Shown: positions 20,590-27,663 of the stretch, one piece after another
Numbering within the stretch: the first letter of the stretch is position 1
Layout of the letters: every line of letters begins with the position of its first letter
Source: Acidobacteriaceae bacterium
Lineage (GTDB): Bacteria > Acidobacteriota > Terriglobia > Terriglobales > Acidobacteriaceae
Direction: 5' to 3'
DNA length: 64,000 nt
NCBI GenBank assembly: GCA_003134855.1
Contig: PLCS01000012.1
Coordinates: 228,059 to 292,058, forward strand
Notes under the pieces: generated by a model
The model's database searches: none
What the model saw: only the letters and a program-made list of their open reading frames with translations
What the model was told of the DNA's origin: nothing
Made by a program: the position numbers and the translations under genes

Positions 20590-20697
20590 TCCTTAGCCAG
20601 ATCGCAGGTCCGTTACAGGTACCAGCTGGCCACGGAACGAAACGGCGCCCAGCGCTTTCCTCTTTTGAGCAGAGCTCAGGTTTGGGCACGCGCAGAT
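20590..20697 (-). pseudogene. Decayed 3' fragment of an alkA-like glycosylase gene
   Basis: On the minus strand this stretch aligns base for base with the last part of the alkA gene at 37616-38317 (plus-strand 37645-37745). Shared blocks include CTCAAAAGAGG, GCGCTGGGCGCC and CCTGCGATCTGGC. Relative to the intact gene there is a one-base loss near GAGGTGCTG and a TAA where TGG (Trp) stands in the SWYLWR motif, so it cannot encode the domain. It is probably a duplicated and degraded gene end. Confidence 0.75.
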
Positions 20698-20778
20698 TAT
20701 CACCAAGGCCCAGTCATGCCTCTACTGGATGGGTCACCAAGCAGAAGGAACGCCACACTTGCGCATTCACCATACTGA

Positions 20779-21369
20779 CTACTTGTCCTTCTCGCTCTTG
20801 CCGAAGAGTGGGATCGGGATGTGGAAGGGTGATTCGGCGCCGGTCTGCTTTTTAGCCTTGGAGCTGGAGTCCGCGGGGAGCTTGGTGCGCTGGGAGTTGA
20901 TGCACAGCCAGCCGCCGCGCGCGCGCTCGTAGACGTGAGTGAAGACGCCCTTTTCCTCCACTGGCGCTGAGCCGGCCTTACGGCGCAGCTCATAGGTGCC
21001 ATTCGCCACTGCAATGTCGCCCAGCATGCGCACGGTGATTACCCGCTGCTCAAGATGGAGGGTCTTGTCCTCGCCGGTGATCAGCAGGGCCAGTTGCTGG
21101 TTGCGGGTGGTGAAGTCGCCCGAGGCGGAAACATCCATGAATAAGGGAGAGAGCACCAGTTCCAGAGCGTACTGGTCGCGCTGGTCGATGGCGTCGTCCC
21201 AGGCGTCTTCGATCTTCTGGAACTCTTGTATCGCCGGACTTTCCGCCGAGGCAGCGGCGGGCTGGGCAGCGGCCGGAACCGGCGCCGGGGAGAGATTCTG
21301 CGCCACAACAAGGCAGCCTGAGAGCAGGGAAACAGAAACAACAGCCACAAGACGGGTCATATATGCCAT
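20779..21369 (-). CDS. Exported DUF4440 / SnoaL-like protein
   Basis: A protein of about 196 residues with a signal peptide (TRLVAVVSVSLLSGCLVVAQ; the cysteine may be a lipobox), a Pro/Ala linker and an NTF2-like DUF4440 domain (EFQKIEDAWDDAIDQRDQ through GGWLCINSQRTKL). The fold is a small alpha+beta barrel that binds ligands in many contexts; the ligand is unknown. The C-terminal tail is lysine-rich. ATG 21369 has GGAG close upstream; TTG 21384 and ATG 21360 are alternatives. Confidence 0.8.
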   Translation of the reverse strand: MAYMTRLVAVVSVSLLSGCLVVAQNLSPAPVPAAAQPAAASAESPAIQEFQKIEDAWDDAIDQRDQYALELVLSPLFMDVSASGDFTTRNQQLALLITGEDKTLHLEQRVITVRMLGDIAVANGTYELRRKAGSAPVEEKGVFTHVYERARGGWLCINSQRTKLPADSSSKAKKQTGAESPFHIPIPLFGKSEKDK

Positions 21370-21518
21370 GAACTCCAGCCTCAACAGGGGTCAGTGGACG
21401 GATTCAAGATTGTTACAGCCCCGGAACTGATCACTGTCCATTGTCCACTACTCTGATGATAGCTCTTGGACTCGGCAGACGGGCTGTGGAGAGCGTGAAT
21501 AAAAAGATGCACGGGCAC

Positions 21519-21830
21519 TAGGGCCTGTTCACACTACCCCGGCGGGTGGCGCTGCCAGCGAAAATCCGGCCAGGCCGGGGTCCCCACGGACAGGTCTTCG
21601 TCCGTGGGGTGTAGATGAAGCCGAGCCCGAAGGCTGTGGCGGGTCCACCGTCGAAGGCGAGAATGAAGTATGGCCGGATTTTCACAGCAGCCCGAAGGGA
21701 CGGAGCCAATTTTCCCCAGATCTTCGTCCATCGTCGCTAGGATACACCCGGTATCCGTCACTCCTCATTCCTCGATCTGAGAAAAATTGGCTCCCGTCGC
21801 CGCCCACCAGGGTAGTGTGAACAGGCCCTA
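21519..21830. mobile_element. 308-bp MITE with 19-bp perfect terminal inverted repeats and TA duplication
   Basis: GGGCCTGTTCACACTACCC at 21521-21539 is perfectly repeated in inverse at 21810-21828, and both ends are flanked by TA (21519-21520, 21829-21830), the target duplication typical of IS630/Tc1-mariner elements. The interior encodes no transposase and is highly folded: a 13-bp stem (21560-21572 with 21671-21683), a second stem (21702-21713 with 21783-21794, continued by CAGATC/GATCTG) and a 10-bp hairpin at 21582-21609. It is therefore a non-autonomous element mobilised in trans, if still active. Confidence 0.85.
21582..21609. repeat. Covarying hairpin, loop AGGTCTTC (copy 1, inside MITE)
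   Basis: CCCCACGGAC - AGGTCTTC - GTCCGTGGGG, a 10-bp perfect stem with an 8-base loop. The reverse strand of 49094-49121 has the same loop and flank but a different, still perfectly paired stem. Confidence 0.8.
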
Positions 21831-22580
21831 AGTCAGCGTTTGCAGCCGTTCCGGCTCATGAAGCGTAACCAGGGAATCTTCGATGGAGATCCAGCCGTCC
21901 TTGCGGAACTGGCCCAATGTGCGGGTGACGGTTTCGCGGGTGGTGCAGGCCATGGAGGCCATCTCTTCGTGAGTGAGCAGTAGCGGGAAGCGGTATCCGC
22001 CCCCATTCAGGTGTTCGCCGATCTGGTGGGCCAGCTCCAGCAGCAGGCGTCCCAGGCGGGCGGCGACAGTCTCGGAGAGGGCGATGCGACAGGCGTCCTG
22101 CAAGGCGAAGCGGTACTCCTGGCAGATGCACTGCACGGCGCGCATTTGCGCCTCCTTGTGGCTGCGCAGGAAGGTTTGGAAGCGTTCGCGCTCGACGGGG
22201 CGGAGCTGGGCGGCGGTCAGCGTTTCGGCCGAAACTTCGTATACGCCGTGGGAGAGAACCGCGTAGAGGCCCAGCATGGAGCCCGGTCCAGCCACCCGTA
22301 CGATCATCTGCCGGTCCTTGTGCTGGCCTGCGGTGAGCTTCAGATAGCCACCGCAGATCAGATAAAGGCAGCTCGCATCCTCGCCCTGGGTGAAGAGCGG
22401 AGCCTGCGCGGGCAGCGAGATGGTGCTGGTGACCAGTTCCAGATCTGCCAGTACGGCGCTTCCCAGGGAGCAGAACCAGCCGGGGCGGCGATTGCCGCAG
22501 ACCGCGCATCCCACCGGAATTTGCCGGGCGATGTGCTTCTGTCGCGCTTGCGCTCCCGCCGGGTTCTCTGTGTGCGCCAT
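21828..22580 (-). CDS. Crp/Fnr-family transcriptional regulator with N-terminal cysteines
   Basis: A 250-residue regulator. N-terminal C25-x2-C28-x8-C37 resembles the cysteine cluster of oxygen- or redox-sensing FNR-type proteins; further cysteines are at 71, 76, 151, 153 and 164. The cyclic-nucleotide-binding-like beta roll covers about 50-135, and the C-terminal winged helix has HEEMASMACTTRETVTRTLG. The recognition helix R215-E216-T217-V218-x-R220 is identical to the DNA-reading residues of E. coli CRP, predicting TGTGA half sites, several of which occur in this window. The TAG stop is formed by the last base of the adjacent MITE plus its TA duplication. It is divergent from the multiheme cytochrome cluster. 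Confidence 0.9.
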   Translation of the reverse strand: MAHTENPAGAQARQKHIARQIPVGCAVCGNRRPGWFCSLGSAVLADLELVTSTISLPAQAPLFTQGEDASCLYLICGGYLKLTAGQHKDRQMIVRVAGPGSMLGLYAVLSHGVYEVSAETLTAAQLRPVERERFQTFLRSHKEAQMRAVQCICQEYRFALQDACRIALSETVAARLGRLLLELAHQIGEHLNGGGYRFPLLLTHEEMASMACTTRETVTRTLGQFRKDGWISIEDSLVTLHEPERLQTLT

Positions 22581-22739
22581 GGTCGTGCCCCGCCCGCCAC
22601 TGGTTCCATGCCTTCACATCGGCCGTTGACTCAACCCTGCACTCTGCCGCAGGGGCCGGTCCGAAGTGAAAAAGCCCTGTGCCTCCAGAGGCGAGACTCT
22701 TGCCTGAATTGAGTCTGCCGGAGCCCCCTATGCTGTGGA

Positions 22740-22755
22740 TGTGATGGGCCTCACG
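22740..22755. promoter_or_regulatory. CRP/FNR-type operator TGTGA-N6-TCACG
   Basis: TGTGATGGGCCTCACG lies 160 bases upstream of the regulator's start codon. Autoregulation is plausible because the regulator's recognition helix predicts TGTGA half sites. Confidence 0.5.
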
Positions 22756-23143
22756 TCTATGCAGGATTCCGGCAATACGGAGGATTCCGTCCACCAAGTA
22801 AATTCAATCCGCGCAGCATTCCTGTTCCATTGCTGGTCATGACGCCGGTTTCGCGGCAAAAGAGAAACAGTGACGGTTGAAAATCGGAAGAACTCCCTGA
22901 TTTGCCGAATATTCATCCACGAAGCTGAAAGTGTTCATTTTTGCACAGCCGCAACGCCGGAATCCTGTTGTTCTTCCGGAGGGAGCGTCTCCTCCATTCC
23001 GCGGTTGCCGGTTCCGGTGAGAGACAGTGCATTCGACGATGGCTTCAATTTTCCCAGGCTGTGCAGGAAAAAATAAGTGCAATGGGGAATCCACATCACT
23101 TTGGAACAGGAAATCCAAGGGCACAATCGATCTCTCCAACGTA

Positions 23144-23159
23144 TGTGATGTGCGTCACC
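23144..23159. promoter_or_regulatory. CRP/FNR-type operator TGTGA-N6-TCACC
   Basis: TGTGATGTGCGTCACC lies about 195 bases upstream of the decaheme cytochrome start. Nine of ten half-site positions match TGTGA-N6-TCACA. Confidence 0.5.
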
Positions 23160-23354
23160 GCAGCAAAGATGACGAAAACGTAATCATCCGGTCATGAAGT
23201 GATGCTCCGCACAAAGAGCGTCTTCCGCAACAGCGTGACCGTCACACCTGCCGCCTGACCGGCGTTCCTCTGGGGAATCTGCCGCTTTGAGTTGCGGGAC
23301 GCCAGTATGATTGTTTGCAGAAGTCGCTCATGAGAGCACCAAAGGTGGTATTCG

Positions 23355-24323
23355 ATGCATAGAGATGGGCCTGTCGCGCAGTTGTCGATCAGTGCGGTTC
23401 CGGGCAAGAGGCCGGGGTTGCGAGCGTGTTTGATGTTGTTGCTGGGCGCAGGTGTATTGTGCGTCCCTGTATTAGCGGCTCAGGCGTCCGGCGATAAGCC
23501 GGCCCCCGCGCAGGTCAAGGATGCCGCGCCCACGGATTTTGTGGGCAGCGAAACCTGCGCAACCTGCCACGACGAGGTGGCCAAGAAGTTTGCCGACAAC
23601 CCGCACACCAAGATGGCTCTGATGCACGGCAACGCCGCTGGAGTGACCTGCGAGAACTGCCACGGCGCGGGCAAGGGGCACGTGGACGGCGGCGGCGACG
23701 TAAGCAAGATTTTCAATCCCTCCAAGGCTTCTGCCAAAGAGGTGGACGCCAAGTGTCTGGGCTGCCACGCGGGAGCGCATCCCAACTTCGAGCGTGCTCC
23801 TCATGCCAAGGCCGGCGTAAGCTGTATCGGCTGCCACAGCGTTCATGCGGCCGGCGCCCCGGATCATCTACTCAAGGCCGCCCAACCCACGCTCTGCTTC
23901 CAGTGCCACACTGACGTCAAGCCGCAGTTCTCCATGCCCTTCCACCACAAGGTGAACGAGGGGCTGGTGCAGTGCTCCGACTGCCATGATGCGCACGGCA
24001 CCTTCGGGAATAACAACATCAAGTCCACGGCTGATCAGAATGCGATCTGTACCAAGTGCCACGCCGAGGTGCGCGGGCCTTACGTGTACGAGCACGCCGC
24101 GGTCAAGGCTGAGGGGTGCCTGGCCTGCCACACACCGCACGGTTCGCAGAACCCCCGGTTGTTGAATATGCCGTCGATTAACACGTTGTGCAACCAGTGC
24201 CATAGTCCGGTCGCAGCGGGTACGGTTCACGGCATGGGCTCAGGATCGGCCGAGTTGCAGCCTTGTATCAACTGCCACACCATGATCCATGGGTCCAACA
24301 TCGACCCGTATTTCAAGAGGTAA
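23355..24323 (+). CDS. Decaheme c-type cytochrome, MtrA/DmsE family
   Basis: A 322-residue exported cytochrome with a signal helix (ACLMLLLGAGVLCVPVLAAQA). It has ten CxxCH heme motifs: CATCH, CENCH, CLGCH, CIGCH, CFQCH, CSDCH, CTKCH, CLACH, CNQCH and CINCH. Length, heme number and the opening FVGSETCATCHDEV match the MtrA/DmsE family, in which the cytochrome sits inside an outer-membrane barrel and wires electrons across the membrane. The next gene encodes such a barrel. No outer-surface MtrC/OmcA-type cytochrome follows. AAGGTGG precedes the ATG, and a CRP-like operator lies upstream. Confidence 0.93.
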   Translation: MHRDGPVAQLSISAVPGKRPGLRACLMLLLGAGVLCVPVLAAQASGDKPAPAQVKDAAPTDFVGSETCATCHDEVAKKFADNPHTKMALMHGNAAGVTCENCHGAGKGHVDGGGDVSKIFNPSKASAKEVDAKCLGCHAGAHPNFERAPHAKAGVSCIGCHSVHAAGAPDHLLKAAQPTLCFQCHTDVKPQFSMPFHHKVNEGLVQCSDCHDAHGTFGNNNIKSTADQNAICTKCHAEVRGPYVYEHAAVKAEGCLACHTPHGSQNPRLLNMPSINTLCNQCHSPVAAGTVHGMGSGSAELQPCINCHTMIHGSNIDPYFKR

Positions 24324-24447
24324 CGAAGCGGCTCGGCGCCTTCCGGCGACATATCGGGAGGCGCGGGTCGGTTCCCGCAACAACAATGCGGCACGCGAGT
24401 TCAAGATTTCGATTTCAGCAACAATGTTTTTCCAAGTGAGGCCTCAC

Positions 24448-27072
24448 ATGAAGAAGATAGGCTGGTTTTCCCGGCTGTCCAATCAACATCAACAGCCTTC
24501 TCCCGCAATGATCCAGCGCATCGCTGGGGGCATCGGAGTCGCCATTTTACTGATGACGGGCAGCGCTGTCGCCCAGAATCCGACGCCCGCAGCCCCGCTT
24601 CCTGCGCCGGAATCACAGATTATCGCCCCCCAAGGGTATGCCATCCATCAGAGCGTGGATATGGGCGGGCATATCGTCGGCCTTACCGGCAGTGGGGCCA
24701 TGTACGACACGCTAGTCAATATCCAATCCGGGCCGCGCGTACTGGGCGAGACCTTTGAGATGCGCGCGCTGCCGGGCAACAAGCACACCCTGGTCGACAC
24801 CCTCAGCGCCTTTGGCACCGGCTTCGGCGGCGATCCGAACAGCTTCTCCAAACTGGACGCCTCCAAAGGCAATATCTACGATTTCTCGGGAACCTTCCGC
24901 CGCGACCGCCAGTATTTCGACTATGACCTGCTAGGCAACCCCAACATCACCACCGGACAGACGATTCCCATCGGCCCCTCCAACGCGCCCACCAGTTCGC
25001 TGGCCTGGCCGCAAGTGAACCACTCGTCCGTTATGTTCAACACGGTGCGCCGTATGATGGATACCAGCCTTACGCTCTATCCGCTTTCGACGGTCACCTA
25101 TCGGGTGGGGTACTCGCATAATATCTTCCAGGGTCCGACCCAGAGTCCAAGCTATAACATCGGCCTGTACAATGCCCTGCTCCAGCAGTATCAGCGCAAC
25201 AGCACCGACGATTTCACCGGAGCGGTCGATTGGAAGCCGGTGCAGGGAACCAGGCTGACCTTTGAAGAGCAGATCGACCACTACAAGGCGGACTCCTATT
25301 TTACGCTGTCCCCCAGCCAATTCATGGTGCAAGAGGCGGACGGAACACCGGCCTATCTGGGCAACTGGGATAGCCAGGTCGCCTACGGCATCGGGGCCTG
25401 CAACAAGACCAGCATGATCAATGCAACCACCATACTCTATGCCAACACCAGTGGTGGGATGCCGATCATCGATCCTGCCTGCTCGGTCGTGACCAGCTAT
25501 ATGCGCTCCCAGCCGACGCGCATCCTCTATCCCACCGAGAGCTTCCTGCTGCAAAGCTCCAGCATCAAGAACATCTCGATGAATGGCGATTTTCGCTACA
25601 CCAAAGCGAATATGAACCTCCCCAACTACTACGAGAACTTCCAGGGCCTGGATGTGGCGGCCCGCTCGATCACGTATAACGCTATCGCCTCCGCCCAGCG
25701 GGAGGTTGTCTCCGCCGACTATGGCATCGTCTGGCAGGCGATGAAGACTTTCACGCTTGCCGATCAGGTTGACTACTCCAATGTCCACCAGCCTGGTACC
25801 ACCACTATCACCAGCAAGACCACCCTATCCGCGCCCACCACAGCGGGAAATGAGACCATCAATTACGCCGGTCCGCTGACCACAACCACCGCTGCCAATG
25901 GCGCGTCCTCCATGACTGGAGCGTTCCCAATCAACACTCCGGGGCCGGCTTACTTTGGCCAGCGGTTCCTGACCAACAACCTGACCGGAAGCTGGGAGGC
26001 CTCCCCGCGAGCAACCCTTTCGCTTACCTACCGTTATCGCACGCACATGATCGCGGAGAACCTGTTCAGCGCCGCTACCTCTTCTGCTCCGATTGATCCC
26101 GGCGGTAATCCCGGGAACATTCCCTTGGCCCCCGGCGCCACCAACGACGGCACGGTAACTATCAACGAAAACGGCGGAATCTTCAATGTTGCGCTGCGTC
26201 CCGCCAGTAACTGGGAACTCAATGGCACGGTCGAGGCTCTCTACGATGACAACGCCTTCACCCCGGTCGGCCCGCGCCAGACCCGGCACTACAGGGTGCA
26301 TACACGGTACAGGCCTAGGCCTTGGGCAACGCTGTCAGGTGCATTCAACGACTTGGAGCGGCATAACAACACTAATTACACGGGCGCAGCAGCCATTGAC
26401 GGCCCGCTTAATCATGTCGATTACAGCCGGGTTGGAAGCCTGGGAGCAGTGTTGACCCCCAACGAGCACTACGGCTTCGATTTCAACTACGCATACACCG
26501 ATGTCTATGCTGCAACCAACATCTGCTACCTGAACGGCGCCACGGCCACTTTGCCCGGCGCAGTCCCCACGCCCACCACCACTCTATGCCCCGGCGTCTT
26601 TGTCAGGGGATCGACGACCGTGCTCTCCGATTGGGGGCCTGCCAGAGACTTCATGGATGCTCCCACGCAGTACGTTTCAGCGGCCCTCAGCATGACACCC
26701 AACAAGAAAATCCATTCCGATCTCGGCTATCGCATCAGCGATGTGAACGGCAGCCGGTTCTTCAACGATGCGCGCGACGTCAACGGCTCGCTCGTCTCCA
26801 AGTATCAGTCTCCCTTTGTGAAATTTGCATGGACGGTCCATCCTGGATGGATATGGAAGGCAGAATACAATTACTTTAGCTACGGCGAGGGCGGTCCTTC
26901 CGGCTCACCGTACTGCAGCAATGCGACCACTGCGACAGCGACGATTGTTCCTTGTAACTCGGCGACGATCTCCGCGTATCCGACAGGTCTTACCGAACCG
27001 ACTTCCGGTCTGACCGCGCCCCGGACCTTTCGCGCGAATAACGTGACCATTGGAATGCATTACGAGTTCTGA
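24448..27072 (+). CDS. Outer-membrane beta-barrel, MtrB/PioB family
   Basis: A protein of about 874 residues with a long signal region (IQRIAGGIGVAILLMTGSAVAQ) and then dense alternating beta-strand sequence ending in a C-terminal phenylalanine (GMHYEF), as required for barrel insertion. Directly following the decaheme MtrA-like gene, it matches the MtrB/PioB porin that sheathes the cytochrome. I see no N-terminal CxxC, which Shewanella MtrB has and PioB-type members lack. ATG 24448 is preceded by GTGAGG; ATG 24424 is also in frame. An even longer in-frame extension overlaps the previous gene and is not used. Confidence 0.87.
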   Translation: MKKIGWFSRLSNQHQQPSPAMIQRIAGGIGVAILLMTGSAVAQNPTPAAPLPAPESQIIAPQGYAIHQSVDMGGHIVGLTGSGAMYDTLVNIQSGPRVLGETFEMRALPGNKHTLVDTLSAFGTGFGGDPNSFSKLDASKGNIYDFSGTFRRDRQYFDYDLLGNPNITTGQTIPIGPSNAPTSSLAWPQVNHSSVMFNTVRRMMDTSLTLYPLSTVTYRVGYSHNIFQGPTQSPSYNIGLYNALLQQYQRNSTDDFTGAVDWKPVQGTRLTFEEQIDHYKADSYFTLSPSQFMVQEADGTPAYLGNWDSQVAYGIGACNKTSMINATTILYANTSGGMPIIDPACSVVTSYMRSQPTRILYPTESFLLQSSSIKNISMNGDFRYTKANMNLPNYYENFQGLDVAARSITYNAIASAQREVVSADYGIVWQAMKTFTLADQVDYSNVHQPGTTTITSKTTLSAPTTAGNETINYAGPLTTTTAANGASSMTGAFPINTPGPAYFGQRFLTNNLTGSWEASPRATLSLTYRYRTHMIAENLFSAATSSAPIDPGGNPGNIPLAPGATNDGTVTINENGGIFNVALRPASNWELNGTVEALYDDNAFTPVGPRQTRHYRVHTRYRPRPWATLSGAFNDLERHNNTNYTGAAAIDGPLNHVDYSRVGSLGAVLTPNEHYGFDFNYAYTDVYAATNICYLNGATATLPGAVPTPTTTLCPGVFVRGSTTVLSDWGPARDFMDAPTQYVSAALSMTPNKKIHSDLGYRISDVNGSRFFNDARDVNGSLVSKYQSPFVKFAWTVHPGWIWKAEYNYFSYGEGGPSGSPYCSNATTATATIVPCNSATISAYPTGLTEPTSGLTAPRTFRANNVTIGMHYEF

Positions 27073-27090
27073 CAGGGCCTGATCCTAACC

Positions 27091-27127
27091 ATCGGCGCAG
27101 TTCCCGAATGCAACGGGCTGCGCCGAT
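27091..27127 (+). terminator. Strong hairpin after the MtrB-like gene
   Basis: ATCGGCGCAG at 27091-27100 pairs with CTGCGCCGAT at 27118-27127, and an inner CCCG/CGGG continues the stem around a 7-base loop. No T-run follows, so it may reduce read-through or stabilise the upstream message rather than fully terminate. Confidence 0.6.
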
Positions 27128-27268
27128 TCATGTGAGATGGTTTCTCTTGCCATCCTGGTTGCAACCCGAGCGACTCATCGCTGTTGCCGGGTTGTAGTAT
27201 GAAGAAGAAAACGCTCGGCCGGTGCTTCTCCCGCGCAATCTGGCCGGCAGAACTCAAGGAGTCTCGCT

Positions 27269-27586
27269 ATGACAAAGATGATTCGTTCCCAGTTGGTGTT
27301 GGCCGTTGTGGTGTCACTGGCCAGCGCCGTGTGCTTCGCCCAATCCGGCGGCGAAGCGACCTACAAAGCAAAGTGCCAGGGCTGCCATGGCACGGCTGGC
27401 GTCCCTAATCCGGGGATGGCCAAGATGATGGGCGTGAAGCCGGTCTCCGACCCTGCGATTCAGAAGCTCACTGTGCCAGAGATGGTTGCCGCCGTCAAGA
27501 ACGGCAAGAACAAGATGAAGCCGATTGCGGGACTCACCGACGCCCAGATCAAGGATGCGGTGACGTACTACAAGGGCTTGAAGTAG
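27269..27586 (+). CDS. Small periplasmic cytochrome c (class I, monoheme)
   Basis: A 105-residue protein with a signal peptide cleaved near VCFAQSGG, a single heme motif CQGCHG about residue 37, and a distal methionine candidate in GKNKMKPIAGLTDAQIKDAV, the usual class I C-terminal region. It probably shuttles electrons in the periplasm between the NapC-like membrane protein encoded next and the decaheme conduit. It sits between strong hairpins, suggesting separate expression levels within one cluster. Confidence 0.92.
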   Translation: MTKMIRSQLVLAVVVSLASAVCFAQSGGEATYKAKCQGCHGTAGVPNPGMAKMMGVKPVSDPAIQKLTVPEMVAAVKNGKNKMKPIAGLTDAQIKDAVTYYKGLK

Positions 27587-27616
27587 GAAGTACAATTGAT
27601 CTGGAAAGCGTAATCA

Positions 27617-27638
27617 GGCCCGCCGTTATCGGCGGGCC
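27617..27638 (+). terminator. Perfect 9-bp hairpin between cytochrome genes
   Basis: GGCCCGCCG - TTAT - CGGCGGGCC, followed by GTCCATTTG rather than a T-run. It stands between the monoheme cytochrome and the NapC-like gene and probably attenuates or processes the transcript. Confidence 0.6.
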
Positions 27639-27663
27639 GTCCATTTGAGAGCGGGGGGATAAG

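Larger units (their letters stand above)
22581..23354. other. Long divergent regulatory region between regulator and cytochrome cluster
   Basis: A 774-base gap with no convincing gene. It contains two CRP-like palindromes (22740-22755 and 23144-23159). The length and the operators suggest both the regulator and the cytochrome cluster are controlled here. Confidence 0.55.
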
